From NCBI RefSeq assembly GCF_016862075.1, contig NZ_BOMG01000039.1, positions 1-64,000 of the forward strand: 64,000 nt of DNA, written 5' to 3'. Below are positions 8,096 through 17,383 of this stretch, piece by piece. Both the position numbers and the translations under genes were made by a program. Within the stretch, counting starts at the first letter, position 1, and each line of letters starts with the position of its first letter. Source of the DNA: Actinoplanes couchii. Lineage in GTDB: Bacteria; Actinomycetota; Actinomycetes; Mycobacteriales; Micromonosporaceae. Below the pieces are notes generated by a model that saw only the letters and a list, made by a program, of their open reading frames with translations, was not told the origin of the DNA and ran no database searches.

Positions 8096-8851
8096 TCAGG
8101 CCCTGGCCTGCACCCTGGGACGTGATGTCGGTGCGGGTGAGAACCTCAGGCCAGGAAGTTTACGCCGGTAGATCATGAATTCGGCCGCCACGATGTTCGG
8201 CAACCAGCACATGAACGGAACCACGGCGTAGGCATCGTCGAAGATCTGCTCGAAGTCGGTGCGGCCGGCCAGCAACTGGACACCGATCAGCGTCCCGAGC
8301 CACAACCGCAGAGTAGGGGCCGCGAAGGTCAAGGCGAAACTACGGATCATCCACGCCTGATGGCCGGCGATGTCACCGGAGCGAATGGTCCGGTAGCCCC
8401 GGTAGGTGGTCCATCCCCACAGCACCGCGAGCGAGCCGAAACCGAAGAACCCGATCAAGGCCGCGGAACTGTAGAACGCCATCACCAGTCCCGAGGCCGA
8501 GGCGAAGGCGACAGACGCCACATAGGTACGCCCGATCCAGCGGTGCACGGCGGGGAAACGACGGCGAACCGGTTTGGCGAACTGAAACGGACCCACGGCC
8601 AGAGCCAGGCCGGCCGAGACGATGTGAATCCAGAACGCGAGCTGCACCAGTGGCGGCCGGTTCACGTAGGTCGTCGCCAGCCCGACCTCGTCGGCAGCGA
8701 GTGCCTCGAGGTTGCCGCTGGCGTACTGGCCGACGAAGTAGCCGGCAATCGCCAGCGAGATCAAAGTGACTACGGTCCAGCTGATGCGGGAACCAGGGCG
8801 GCGCCGTGCTCGTGACGGCCGTGCGGTCGATGCGACCATTGCTGAAACCAC
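8096..8851 (-). CDS. DUF2306-family membrane protein
   Basis: 251 aa integral membrane protein with about six to seven hydrophobic segments (from WTVVTLISLAIAGYF to VPFMCWLPNIVAAEFMIY). The pattern HxxSAGLALAVGPFQF, then VHRWIGRTYV and GHQAWMIRSF, matches DUF2306 proteins. These are predicted membrane proteins of unknown function with conserved histidines. A second in-frame ATG lies 12 nt inside (8839). It stands alone on the minus strand, convergent with the preceding gene. Confidence 0.82.
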   Translation of the reverse strand: MVSAMVASTARPSRARRRPGSRISWTVVTLISLAIAGYFVGQYASGNLEALAADEVGLATTYVNRPPLVQLAFWIHIVSAGLALAVGPFQFAKPVRRRFPAVHRWIGRTYVASVAFASASGLVMAFYSSAALIGFFGFGSLAVLWGWTTYRGYRTIRSGDIAGHQAWMIRSFALTFAAPTLRLWLGTLIGVQLLAGRTDFEQIFDDAYAVVPFMCWLPNIVAAEFMIYRRKLPGLRFSPAPTSRPRVQARA

Positions 8852-9007
8852 TTTCGTATCCGTGAACGCCGCCGAGCACTTCTCGTGACAACAATTCCGA
8901 GATCGGTCGGTAGCGGAAATCTGTACGGTGTTAGTACTGGAATGAACGACTTTTCGGCATCGAGGGCCGTCTCGAGGTCAGGTAGATGGCCGGACACCCG
9001 GCGAAAG

Positions 9008-9931
9008 TCAACGAAGGGATCCCGCTGCCGTCTGCACCGTGGCGGCGGCGCCGGCCAGGTAGCCCGAGGCTATGGCGGCGGCCATCGACGGCGGGACTGA
9101 GGTGGCAGCGTCGCCGGCCGCGTAGAGGCCGGGAACTGCGGTACGGCACATCGCGTCGACCGCTATCGCCTCCACGCTGAGCATCTCGTCGGGGGCGGTC
9201 AGGATGGCGCCGAGGTCGCGGGCCAGCGTCGAGCGCTGGTACAGCGTGCTCTTGACCAGCAGGGCGGTCACGGCGAGATCGGTGCCATCGGTGAACGCAA
9301 CGGTGCGGAGGTCGGTGCCGGGCCCGTCGAGCACAGCGACGGGGCGCTCGTCCCATGCGATTCCACCGGCGGCCAGCAGGTCGCGGTGGTCGCCGGTCAA
9401 CGAGGCGCCGTTGGTCAGCAGGGTGATCCGGTCGGTCCAGGCCCGCAGGTTCAACGCGCCGTGCACCCCCACCGCGCCGCTTGCCAGTACTCCCATGGGC
9501 TGGTTCCGGGCCTCCCAACCGCGGCAGAACGGGCAGTGGAACGCCGACGTACCCCACCGCTCAGCCAGCCCCGGCACGTCCGGAAAGCGATAGTTCATGC
9601 CGGGCGCGAGGATCACCGCGCGGGCCCACTCGCGGCGACCGCCGGCCAGGGTCACCGCGAACGTGCCGTCGTCATTACGAACGGCCTGGAGGACCTCACC
9701 CGAACGCAACTCGACCGACGGGTACGCGGCGAGCTGCGCGCGGGCGACGGCGTAGTACTCACCGGGCGCCTGACGGTCGTGCCCGGACAGGCCGCCGATG
9801 CTGGTGGCGACGAGGTTGCTCGGCCGGCCGGCGTCGACGAGCAGGGTGGTGCGGCGGGCCCGCGCGAGCGTGAGACCGGCGCTCAGACCGGCCGCCCCCG
9901 CGCCGATCACGATGCAATCTTTCATGGCCAT
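9008..9931 (-). CDS. FAD/NAD(P)-dependent oxidoreductase, thioredoxin-reductase-like
   Basis: 307 aa pyridine nucleotide flavoprotein. The FAD motif GAGAAGLSAG is at residues 10-19, and the C-terminal FAD site is GLYAAGDAATSVPPSMA. The place of the redox cysteine pair reads CPFC (FHCPFCRGWE) rather than the usual CATC or CAVC. The NADPH-site glycines are weak (VLASGAVGVHGAL), so the partner cofactor is uncertain. It is divergent from an AraC regulator; 74 nt separate the starts. A second ATG at 9925 is possible. Confidence 0.87.
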   Translation of the reverse strand: MAMKDCIVIGAGAAGLSAGLTLARARRTTLLVDAGRPSNLVATSIGGLSGHDRQAPGEYYAVARAQLAAYPSVELRSGEVLQAVRNDDGTFAVTLAGGRREWARAVILAPGMNYRFPDVPGLAERWGTSAFHCPFCRGWEARNQPMGVLASGAVGVHGALNLRAWTDRITLLTNGASLTGDHRDLLAAGGIAWDERPVAVLDGPGTDLRTVAFTDGTDLAVTALLVKSTLYQRSTLARDLGAILTAPDEMLSVEAIAVDAMCRTAVPGLYAAGDAATSVPPSMAAAIASGYLAGAAATVQTAAGSLR

Positions 9932-10005
9932 CAGCCAACCGGTAGTCCGGCCGTGCGGAAATGCTGTGGTGAGGCACGCGTATACGACTATGTAGCATCG
10001 CGCCC

Positions 10006-10890
10006 ATGGATCAGGTGAGCCAGGCGATCTCGGCGCTGCGGGTCGGGCGCGGAACAGTCCGCCGGTTCAAACAATCCGGCCCGTGGGGGCTGAACTACTC
10101 CGGACTGACCGGTAGCGGCTTCCACGTCATCCTGCACGGCACCGGTTGGCTGCTGTCAGCGGACGCGTCACCCGTGCCGCTCAAGCAGGGCGACGTGGTC
10201 CTGGTGACCTCGGGCGCGGATCACGGACTCAGCCACCACCCCCGTCCGCTACGTGGGCTGCTACCGGTGAAGCTGGGCACGGCCGACCCGATTTCGGGCA
10301 CCGCCGACTTCGAGTTCCTCTGTGGCGCCTACCGCCTGCAGCACACGAACGTGCACCCGTACCTCGCCGCACTACCCGACCTGATCGTGGTGAGCCCTGC
10401 CGCCCGGCCGGTCGTCGATCTGCTCGACGAGCACGAATCGTCACCGATACCGAGTACGGACACGGCCAGGTACGCGCTGCTGGACCTGATGCTTGTCGGC
10501 GCCCTGAGTCAATGGCTCACGTCGGTGGACCGGCCGCCGACGCCTGACCCGGCCATCACCGCGATCCTGCGGACCATCGACGACAGCCCGCACAGTCGAT
10601 GGAGCGTGCAGGACCTCAGCCGTGCCGCGGGCATGTCCCGGGCGACCTTCACCCGGCGCTTCACCTCAGCGGTCGGCAGGACGCCGCAGGACTACCTCCT
10701 GGCCCACCGGCTCGACCTCGCGGCCCGGCTGCTGCGCGAGACCGACGACCCGCTGGCGTCCATCGCCCGCCGGACCGGCTACGCCACCCAGTTCTCTCTC
10801 GCTGCGGCCTTCCGCCGCGAGTACGGCACCCCACCCGGCCATTTCCGCCGCTCGCATCTCGCTCAGACACGCGACGACGGTGTCGGGTGA
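10006..10890 (+). CDS. AraC-family regulator with cupin domain
   Basis: 294 aa. The N-terminal half is a cupin-type sensor (GSGFHVILHGTGWL, then PLKQGDVVLV). The C-terminal AraC domain has both helix-turn-helix units: LSRAAGMSRATFTRRFTSAV and IARRTGYATQFSLAAAFRRE. A -10-like TAGCAT lies 7 nt before the ATG, so the mRNA may be leaderless. It is divergent from the flavoprotein gene and probably controls it. Confidence 0.92.
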   Translation: MDQVSQAISALRVGRGTVRRFKQSGPWGLNYSGLTGSGFHVILHGTGWLLSADASPVPLKQGDVVLVTSGADHGLSHHPRPLRGLLPVKLGTADPISGTADFEFLCGAYRLQHTNVHPYLAALPDLIVVSPAARPVVDLLDEHESSPIPSTDTARYALLDLMLVGALSQWLTSVDRPPTPDPAITAILRTIDDSPHSRWSVQDLSRAAGMSRATFTRRFTSAVGRTPQDYLLAHRLDLAARLLRETDDPLASIARRTGYATQFSLAAAFRREYGTPPGHFRRSHLAQTRDDGVG

Positions 10891-10915
10891 ACGGCGGGGG
10901 CTGTTGTTCGCGGGC

Positions 10916-11275
10916 CTAACCGTGGGGCCGGTCGATGGTCCGAATGGTCGGCTCGTCGGTTCCGGAGTTCAGGTTCTCTTCGATGCCTTTGGTCATTTTG
11001 GTGAACTCGGATTCCAGGTTCACGTGGTAGCGGGCTGCCAGCACCAGGACCGACCACAGGCAGTCGGCCAGCTCGTGGCCCAACTTTGGTTCGGCGTCCG
11101 GGATGGACCTGCGGCCGTCCACGGCCATCACCAGCTTGGCCAGGTCGCCCACGTCGCCTACAAAACCCAGCGCCAGGTCGCCGGTGGTCCATGGAGGGCG
11201 CCCGGCCGACACGTGGTGTCGGTCGTAGAGATCGGCTATCGCCATCGCCCGGGACTGCAGGTCGCTCAGATCCAT
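10916..11275 (-). CDS. MazG-like nucleotide pyrophosphohydrolase
   Basis: 119 aa all-alpha NTP pyrophosphatase-like protein. Two conserved acidic helices are visible: FVGDVGDLAKLVMA (the E-x-x-E-type motif, here with Asp) and LGHELADCLWSVLVLA (the E-x-x-D motif). Family members remove pyrophosphate from non-canonical or signalling nucleotides. It lies 27 nt downstream of the HIT gene on the same strand, so both may be one transcript for nucleotide housekeeping. Confidence 0.8.
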   Translation of the reverse strand: MDLSDLQSRAMAIADLYDRHHVSAGRPPWTTGDLALGFVGDVGDLAKLVMAVDGRRSIPDAEPKLGHELADCLWSVLVLAARYHVNLESEFTKMTKGIEENLNSGTDEPTIRTIDRPHG

Positions 11276-11302
11276 GGGCGGAGACTAACGGCTGAGAAAA
11301 CG

Positions 11303-11704
11303 TCAGACGGCCCGGCGCAAGGCCTCCACGATGCGTTTCCGGTTGGCTTCCAAGTCCTCGTCGGACATTGGTGTCGCCCTGATGAAATCGAAATCCGCCA
11401 TCGTCTCGGTCGGGAATACGTGCACGTGGGTGTGTGGGATCTCGAAACCTGCCACCACCACGCCTACCCTGGCGCAGCCGTACGCCAGCTTCAGTGCCTT
11501 TCCCACCGTGTGCGCCACCGTCATCACGTGGGCGGCCAGCGCCGGATCGAGGTCGGTCCACTCGTCGACCTCCGCGCGGGGCACCACCAGCGTGTGGCCG
11601 GCGGTCAGCGGCTGGATGGAGAGGAACGCCACGGCCTTGTCGTCCGAGTGGACGAAACGGCCGGGCAGTTCGCCGTCGATGATCCTGGTGAAGAGACTGG
11701 ACAT
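11303..11704 (-). CDS. HIT-family protein
   Basis: 133 aa histidine-triad hydrolase. The triad HTHVHVFP (about residues 90-97) and the N-terminal SLFTRIIDGELPGRFVHSD are typical of Hint-like nucleoside phosphoramidase or dinucleotide hydrolases. The length matches the family. GAAGGAGTGAG just before the ATG is a good ribosome binding site. It precedes the MazG-like gene. Confidence 0.9.
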   Translation of the reverse strand: MSSLFTRIIDGELPGRFVHSDDKAVAFLSIQPLTAGHTLVVPRAEVDEWTDLDPALAAHVMTVAHTVGKALKLAYGCARVGVVVAGFEIPHTHVHVFPTETMADFDFIRATPMSDEDLEANRKRIVEALRRAV

Positions 11705-11877
11705 CCGAGACTCACTCCTTCTCTAGGTGCCACTCCGCGGTGTCGGGCGAACGCCGTACCGCGCATGATGCCCTGGCCCGGGTGACCGGCGCGGACGCCG
11801 CGCCGGACCGCCGGGCCCGGCACCGCGCCCGGGCCTGTGCCGCGGACACGCAAGCCGGCCGCGGGACCAGCCGGAAC

Positions 11878-12190
11878 TCAACCGGAAATCAGGCTGAGGA
11901 CCATGCCGATGACCGCGGTGTTGTAGACGAAGACCAGCAGGCCGTGGCAGAGGACGATGCCGCGCCAGCGGGTCGACTGGATCGAGACGTCCGAGGTGCC
12001 GAAGGTGACGCCGACGGTGAAGGAGGAGTAGGCGAAGTCGAGCAGGGTCGGGTTGGTGTGGCCGGGAAGTCCAGCGGCGGGGTGTCGTCGGTGCCGGCCA
12101 GGAACATCCGGGCGTACCGCTCGGTGCAAACCAGCTGGAGGAGCACCCAGGCGACGAGCACCATGACGAAGCAGATGATCTCGACAGAAG
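11878..12190 (-). pseudogene. DUF1345-family membrane protein remnant
   Basis: Two frames carry the C-terminal half of a DUF1345 membrane protein. From about 12190 to 12063 one frame reads VEIICFVMVLVAWVLLQL then CTERYARMFLAG; from 12063 to 11878 another reads PTLLDFAYSSFTVGVTFGTS and VFVYNTAVIGMVLSLISG. A single-base shift near 12063 separates them, and the N-terminal half is absent. It is therefore a truncated, frameshifted pseudogene unless the shift is a sequencing error. Confidence 0.6.
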
Positions 12191-12426
12191 AAGAGAACCG
12201 TCTCGGTGCCGTTCTCGGTGCCGTCGCTCTGGCCCCACGCGACCATCAGCGCCGTGCGGATCGTGGTCGAAACAGGATGTCGAAAAGCCGCGTCAAGATC
12301 GGTGCTTGGGTGCGGGTAGCCGGACGGGTGTCCTGAGCCATGAGGCAGCACAGTGCCCGTCGTGATCATGGGAATCAAACCGGAGGCCCGTTATGCCCGG
12401 TATGACAACTGTCCGAAAACAGACGC

Positions 12427-13152
12427 TTAGACAGCGGTCTCGCCAAGGCGTTCCAGAAAGGCACGCTGCGCGTCGTTGAAGACCGATTGCTGGTACGCGG
12501 TGAGCAGCTCACCGGTGCGGATGTCGACGTTCTCGAACTGTTCGTCGTCGAACGTGCCCAGCATCGCCCGGTAGTCCCCGGCCAGCCGCTCGATCTCGTC
12601 CTCGGTGCTGTCCGGCCCGAGCGCGGCGAACCGCATCGTCAACTCGGTGGTGCCCGCCAGCAGTGCCGGGTCCACCACCCGCTCCAGCAGCGCGGACAGC
12701 ATCTCCCGGCCCCGGTCGTCCAGCCCGTGGTGCAGCAGCATCATCAGGTCCCGGTCCTGGCGGGCCAGGTCGGCGGGCAGGTCCCGGCCGGCCGCCTCGA
12801 CCAGCCCGGCCAGCTCCACCGGCGTGTCCGGGCTGGCGCCGGTGGCCCGCAGCCGGGCGATCATGGCGCGGCGGGCGGTGAGCAGCTCGATCTGCCCGGC
12901 CAGTTCCCGGTCCAGTTCGTCGAGCACCGCCGCGGCCCGCTCCGGCGACTCCAGCAGCGGCGGGATCTCGTCGAGGGCCAGCCCCAGCTCGGTCAGCCGC
13001 CGCACCCGCAACAGCAGGATCAGATCGTGAACGGTGTACTCCCGGTACCCGTTGGACCGCCGTACCGGCTCCGGAAGGATCTTGATCTGGTGGTAATGCC
13101 GCAGGGTGCGGACACTGACCCCGGCCAGCCGGGCCACCTCGGCGCTGTTCAT
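12427..13152 (-). CDS. MerR-family transcriptional regulator
   Basis: 241 aa MerR-type activator with an enlarged effector part. The winged helix-turn-helix is EVARLAGVSVRTLRHYHQ, then YREYTVHDLILLLRVRRLTE; a coiled-coil region (about 80-115) and a TipAS-like helical C-terminal half follow. No Cys-rich metal site is visible, so an organic ligand is more likely. ATG 13152 is chosen over GTG 13158 because a -10-like hexamer ends 6 nt before it. Confidence 0.9.
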   Translation of the reverse strand: MNSAEVARLAGVSVRTLRHYHQIKILPEPVRRSNGYREYTVHDLILLLRVRRLTELGLALDEIPPLLESPERAAAVLDELDRELAGQIELLTARRAMIARLRATGASPDTPVELAGLVEAAGRDLPADLARQDRDLMMLLHHGLDDRGREMLSALLERVVDPALLAGTTELTMRFAALGPDSTEDEIERLAGDYRAMLGTFDDEQFENVDIRTGELLTAYQQSVFNDAQRAFLERLGETAV

Positions 13153-13158
13153 CCCCAC

Positions 13159-13189
13159 ATCACAAACCGTGACGCTACGTCGGTGTCAA
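13159..13189 (-). promoter_or_regulatory. MerR-type promoter with 19-bp spacer
   Basis: On the minus strand a perfect -35 TTGACA (13189-13184) is followed by exactly 19 nt and TGTGAT (13164-13159). An overlong 19-bp spacer is the hallmark of promoters activated by MerR proteins. The spacer carries an imperfect inverted repeat, TGACGC with GTGTCA. Transcription would begin at the ATG, giving a leaderless, autoregulated mRNA. Confidence 0.6.
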
Positions 13190-13315
13190 GCCGGCCGGGC
13201 GGCCGGAGCCGAACCAGACAGCCGGACGGCCGGCGGCGAATCAGGCGGCCGGGCGGCGAGGCGTCCTGGCGGCGAATCAGGCCGACGGGATCCGGGCCTG
13301 GTGACCGGGACAGGG

Positions 13316-14107
13316 TCAGGCGGTGTCGCGGCGGCGGAAGGCGAGCGCGCCGGCACCGAGGGCGAGCAGGACGTATCCGGCGGCGACGGCGCCCGCGCCA
13401 CCCGGGGAGAGCAGGTACGGGTGGTTGCCGCCGGCCAGCTGGGGGGTGAGGTTGGGCAGCAGGACCGAGGCGAGGCGCAGCTGCCAGACGGTGGGCAGGA
13501 AGTGGGCGAAGATCGGCGCGACCAGGACCAGCGAGCCGAGGGTGGTGAGGGTTCCGGCGGTGGAGCGGAGCAGGGCGCCGAGGCCCATGGCGACCACTGT
13601 GGTGACGGTGACGATCAGGGTGGAGCAGAGCACGGTGGGGATGGCGTCGGTCCACTGCGGCCAGGGGTTGATGGGTGCGGGCCGGTTGCCGAGCAGGAGC
13701 CGGGCGTCGGCGAAGGCGAACAGGGCGAACACGGCGCCGCCGGTCAGACCGATGAGGCCGGCGACGGTGGCCTTGGCACCGATCAGGGTGCGGCGTTGCG
13801 GGACGGCGAGCAGGGACGGCCCGATGGAGCGGGTGCCGAACTCGCTGGTGACGAGCATGGCGCCGATCGCGCCGATGAAGAACATCACGAACGGCATGGT
13901 GACCACGGTGGGGTCGGCGGTCTCGTACCTGAGTCTGTCGGCCGGGCCGGCCGCGTCGTAGGCCCGCACCAGCATGAACAGGATGAGTGCGCCGAGGAGG
14001 GAGGCGGCCACTCCACCGCCCAGGAACGCCCACGTCGACCGGAGTGTGCGGACCTTGAGGAATTCGGCGGCGATCGCGTCGCGGAAGGCGCCGGGGAGGA
14101 CGGTCAT
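13316..14107 (-). CDS. ABC-2 type transporter permease
   Basis: 263 aa permease with about six membrane segments (WAFLGGGVAASLLGALILFM at the start, AAGYVLLALGAGALAFRRR at the end) and an ABC-2 loop (TSEFGTRSIGPSLLAVPQRR). It starts inside the stop of the ATPase gene (4-nt overlap), so the two form one exporter. The substrate is unknown; the linked two-component system suggests response to an envelope-active compound, which is inference. Confidence 0.88.
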   Translation of the reverse strand: MTVLPGAFRDAIAAEFLKVRTLRSTWAFLGGGVAASLLGALILFMLVRAYDAAGPADRLRYETADPTVVTMPFVMFFIGAIGAMLVTSEFGTRSIGPSLLAVPQRRTLIGAKATVAGLIGLTGGAVFALFAFADARLLLGNRPAPINPWPQWTDAIPTVLCSTLIVTVTTVVAMGLGALLRSTAGTLTTLGSLVLVAPIFAHFLPTVWQLRLASVLLPNLTPQLAGGNHPYLLSPGGAGAVAAGYVLLALGAGALAFRRRDTA

Positions 14108-15021
14108 CGGGCGATCCCTTCGGTGGAGGCGCGGTACTCGGCGGCCTCGTCGGTCATTTGCAGGTAGACGTCTTCGAGCGTGGCGCTGCGCGGGGTCAGG
14201 CCGTGGACCGGGATCCCGGCGGCCGCGGCGGCGTCACCGATGGCCGGGGCGTCCACGCCGACGGCGATCAGGTCCCCGTCCCCGGTGGTGGTCACGGTGG
14301 CGCCGAGGCGGGTGATCACGGTAGTGAGTGCGGCCGCTCGTGGGGTCCGTACCAGGACGTCGCGTTCGAACCTGTCCCGCATCTCCGCGACCGAGGTGTC
14401 CTCGATCAGCCGGCCCTTGCCGATGATCAGCACCCGGTCGACGGTGACCGCCATCTCGCTCATCAGGTGGCTGGACAGCAGCACCGTGCGGCCTTGCGCG
14501 GCCAGGGCCCGCAGGGTGGAGCGGATCCACCGGATGCCCGCGGCGTCCAGGCCGTTGACCGGCTCGTCGAGGATCACCACGCCCGGGTCGCCGAGCAGCG
14601 CGCCGGCGATGCCGAGCCGCTGCCTCATGCCGAGGGAGAACCCGCCGACCCGCTTGTCCGCGACGTTCGACAGTCCGACCTGCTCCAGCACCGTGTGCAC
14701 CCGCGCCCTGCTGATGCCGTTGGACCGGGCCAGGCACGCCAGGTGGACGAACGCGGTCCGGCCCGGGTGGGCGGCGTCGGCGTCCAGCACCGCGCCGACC
14801 TCGTGCAGCGGGTGACGGATCTCGTCGTACCGCCGGCCGCCGACCAGAGCCCGGCCCGACGTCGGGCGGTGCAGGCCCAGCATCATCCGCATGGTGGTGG
14901 ACTTGCCGGCCCCGTTCGGGCCGAGGAAGCCGGTCACCACACCCGGGCGGACCTCGAAGGACAAGCCGTCCACCGCCAGTGTCGATCCGTATCGTTTGGT
15001 CAACTCCACCAGCTCGATCAT
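14104..15021 (-). CDS. ABC transporter ATP-binding protein
   Basis: About 305 aa ABC ATPase. Walker [10 protein letters not shown], signature [15 protein letters not shown] and Walker [13 protein letters not shown] are all intact, with the switch His in [10 protein letters not shown]. It resembles BcrA/NatA-type exporters. Starts at 15021 or, three codons earlier, 15030 are both possible; GGAG lies close to 15021. It is divergent from a histidine kinase across about 100 bp containing palindromic repeats. Confidence 0.92.
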   Translation of the reverse strand: MIELVELTKRYGSTLAVDGLSFEVRPGVVTGFLGPNGAGKSTTMRMMLGLHRPTSGRALVGGRRYDEIRHPLHEVGAVLDADAAHPGRTAFVHLACLARSNGISRARVHTVLEQVGLSNVADKRVGGFSLGMRQRLGIAGALLGDPGVVILDEPVNGLDAAGIRWIRSTLRALAAQGRTVLLSSHLMSEMAVTVDRVLIIGKGRLIEDTSVAEMRDRFERDVLVRTPRAAALTTVITRLGATVTTTGDGDLIAVGVDAPAIGDAAAAAGIPVHGLTPRSATLEDVYLQMTDEAAEYRASTEGIAR

Positions 15022-15080
15022 GTGCTCCATGGTGTCGGCGAGGGGGGATCCGGCGCGTCTGACCGAGGTCTGAACCCGAG

Positions 15081-15111
15081 GTCCGACCTGGGTCGGACGT
15101 CCGATCCGGAC
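15081..15111. promoter_or_regulatory. Adjacent palindromes between exporter and kinase
   Basis: GTCCGACC-TG-GGTCGGAC (15081-15098) is a perfect inverted repeat, followed at once by GTCCG-ATC-CGGAC (15099-15111). Both share the core GTCCGA. The position between divergent exporter and kinase genes suits the binding site of the cognate NarL-type response regulator. Confidence 0.55.
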
Positions 15112-15132
15112 AGACCGGGATAGCGTGGCCGG

Positions 15133-16326
15133 GTGACCCGGCTCCACGGATTCGAGGCGCGCCGCACATCGATCGACGCCGCTGCCGCCGTTCTGCTGAC
15201 CTACTTCCTCGCCACCGCCACCCTGGACCCGCCGGGCCCACGGCTCACCGACTCGGCGTGGGTGGCGTGGCCGGCCGCCGCTGCCGCCTGCCTGCCCCTG
15301 CCGGCCCGCCGCCGGTGGCCGCTCCCGGCACTGGCGGTCGCGGTCACGGCCGTCGCGGTCGCCACCGCCACCGGCACGGCCGGGATCGGGGTCCTCTTCG
15401 TGGCCTGGCTGCCGGTCGCTCCGGTGCTGTACTCCGCGGCCGCCTCGGCCGGCCGGGTGATGTCCGCTGTCGCGCTGACCGGGACCGTGGCCGCCGCCGC
15501 GGTCACCATCCCGTGGCTCTACCTGCGCACCGGCACCACCCCCGCCGACGCGCCGGAGAGCGAGGCACCGCTGTGGTGGCAGGTCGAGCTGGGAGTGGTC
15601 CTGGTCAGCCTGGTCACGGCCTGGGTCACCGGCCGGCTGGTCCGGTGGCGGCGGGCGGTCCGCGCCGAGCAGGCCCGCCGGGCGGCCCGGGACGCGGTCG
15701 CCGGCGAGCGGCTGCGGATCGCCCGCGAGCTGCACGACATCGTGGGCCACAGCCTGAGCCTGATCGCGGTGAAGGCGACGGTGGCCAACCACATCGCCGA
15801 CCAACGGCCGGCCGAGAGCCGGGCCGCGCTGCAGACCATCGAGAGGACCAGCCGGTCGGCGCTCACCGAGATCCGGCGGCTGCTGGACGTGCTGCGCGCC
15901 GACGACGACCCGGGCGGGGAGCTGACGCCCTCCCCCGGCACCGCCGACCTGGCCGGCCTGGTCGAGCGGCTGCGGTCGCCGCGGTTCCGGGTCGACCTGT
16001 CCGTGACCGGTACGGACGACCTGCCGGTGGCCGTCGGGCTGACCGTCTACCGGATCGTCCAGGAATCGCTGACCAACGTGATGAAACACGCGGAGGCGAG
16101 CCGGTGCCAGGTGACGGTACGGGCGGCGGACGGCATGGCGCACATCGAGGTGACCGACGACGGCCGGGGCCGCAGACCGCACCGGGGCCGTGCAGGACAG
16201 GGGCTCATCGGCATGCGCGAGCGTGTGACGATGTACGGCGGCACGCTGTCCGCCGAGACCCGTCCCGAAGGCGGCTTCCGGGTCGCCGCCGACATCCCGT
16301 ACACCGGCAACGAGGAGATCGCATGA
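15133..16326 (+). CDS. Sensor histidine kinase, NarL/LiaS type
   Basis: 397 aa. Four to five N-terminal membrane segments (residues about 15-165), HisKA_3 phosphorylation site [21 protein letters not shown] box [14 protein letters not shown] and G box [11 protein letters not shown]. The start is GTG at 15133; a TAGCGT -10-like hexamer ends 6 nt before it, so the mRNA may be leaderless. It overlaps the next gene by 4 nt. Confidence 0.92.
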   Translation: MTRLHGFEARRTSIDAAAAVLLTYFLATATLDPPGPRLTDSAWVAWPAAAAACLPLPARRRWPLPALAVAVTAVAVATATGTAGIGVLFVAWLPVAPVLYSAAASAGRVMSAVALTGTVAAAAVTIPWLYLRTGTTPADAPESEAPLWWQVELGVVLVSLVTAWVTGRLVRWRRAVRAEQARRAARDAVAGERLRIARELHDIVGHSLSLIAVKATVANHIADQRPAESRAALQTIERTSRSALTEIRRLLDVLRADDDPGGELTPSPGTADLAGLVERLRSPRFRVDLSVTGTDDLPVAVGLTVYRIVQESLTNVMKHAEASRCQVTVRAADGMAHIEVTDDGRGRRPHRGRAGQGLIGMRERVTMYGGTLSAETRPEGGFRVAADIPYTGNEEIA

Positions 16327-17003
16327 CCGCGGCAGCGCCGGACATCGCCGTGCTCCTCGCCGACGACCACGCGCTGATGCGGGAGAGTTTCCGGGCGCTG
16401 CTCGACGCCTCCCCCGGTTATGCGGCGGTGGGCGAGGCGGGCAACGGCACCGAGGCGGTCCGGATGGCCCGTCAGCTGCGGCCGGATGTGGTGCTGATGG
16501 ACGTCCGGATGCCCGGGACGGACGGTATCGAGGCGACCCGGCAGATCTGCTCGGCGCCGGACACCGCCGACGTGAAGGTGCTCATCCTGACCACCTTCGA
16601 CCTGGACGAGTACGTCTACTCCGCGCTCCGGGCCGGCGCCAGCGGCTTCCTGGTCAAGGACACCACCGCGGCGGAGCTGCTCACCGGCATCCGGCTGGTG
16701 GCCGCCGGAGAGGCGCTGCTGGCGCCGCGGGTGACCCGGCGGCTGATCGCCGCCTTCACCGGACAGGGCGGGCCGGCCGACGCGCCGCGCGGACTGGAGA
16801 TGATCACCGAACGCGAGCGTGAGGTGCTCGGTCTGATCGCCCGCGGGCTGTCGAACACCGAGATCGCCGAGCACCTGCATCTGGGCGTGGGCACGGTGAA
16901 GACGCACATCACCCGGCTGCTGAGCAAGCTGGGCGCCCGGGATCGCGCGCAGCTGGTGATCACCGCGTACGAGTCGGGGCTGGTGCGGCCGGGCGCCCGC
17001 TGA
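16323..17003 (+). CDS. LuxR/NarL-family response regulator
   Basis: 226 aa. Receiver domain with DD at 14-15, phospho-acceptor D60 in VVLMDVRMP and conserved Lys in GFLVKDTT; LuxR helix-turn-helix ITEREREVLGLIARGLSNTE and GTVKTHITRLLSKLGARDRA. It is coupled to the kinase by an ATGA overlap and most probably controls the divergent ABC exporter through the GTCCGA palindromes. Confidence 0.93.
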   Translation: MTAAAPDIAVLLADDHALMRESFRALLDASPGYAAVGEAGNGTEAVRMARQLRPDVVLMDVRMPGTDGIEATRQICSAPDTADVKVLILTTFDLDEYVYSALRAGASGFLVKDTTAAELLTGIRLVAAGEALLAPRVTRRLIAAFTGQGGPADAPRGLEMITEREREVLGLIARGLSNTEIAEHLHLGVGTVKTHITRLLSKLGARDRAQLVITAYESGLVRPGAR

Positions 17004-17083
17004 GCCGCCGCCCGGCGCGAACTCCTCATCAGTTCACCGAAGCCGCCGATGAACAGGGGGAACCGGGCCAGGGAGGCGACGTC

Positions 17084-17383
17084 ATGACGCAGGCAACAGG
17101 GCACGAACAGTCGCAGGGCGGATTCCGCGTCGGTACCCGGCGTGAAGGCCCCGACCAGGGCGTGGCCACGCCGGCCCCGGCGCCCGCCCGCAAGCTCCCG
17201 CCGATCGTCTGGACCCGTGTCGACCGCGGTCAGGTCCTGCGCGAGGACCTGGTCGGCGTCTCCGGCGCGGTGACCGCGATCCTGGTCGGCGTGACGGTGT
17301 TCATCGCCACCGCGATGGGCATCGCGGTGGTCCTGACGACCGTTCTCAGCTTCCTCGGACTCGACTTCTCGTCGCTGTATTAG
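17084..17383 (+). CDS. Small membrane protein, unrecognised
   Basis: 99 aa. The first 50 residues are polar and Pro/Ala-rich; residues about 55-90 form a long hydrophobic segment (VSGAVTAILVGVTVFIATAM, then GIAVVLTTVLSFLGL). GGGAGG lies 7 nt before ATG 17084, supporting a real gene. It follows the response regulator by 80 nt and could belong to that operon. Its last 38 bp overlap the 3' end of the opposite gene. I do not recognise a family. Confidence 0.65.
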   Translation: MTQATGHEQSQGGFRVGTRREGPDQGVATPAPAPARKLPPIVWTRVDRGQVLREDLVGVSGAVTAILVGVTVFIATAMGIAVVLTTVLSFLGLDFSSLY

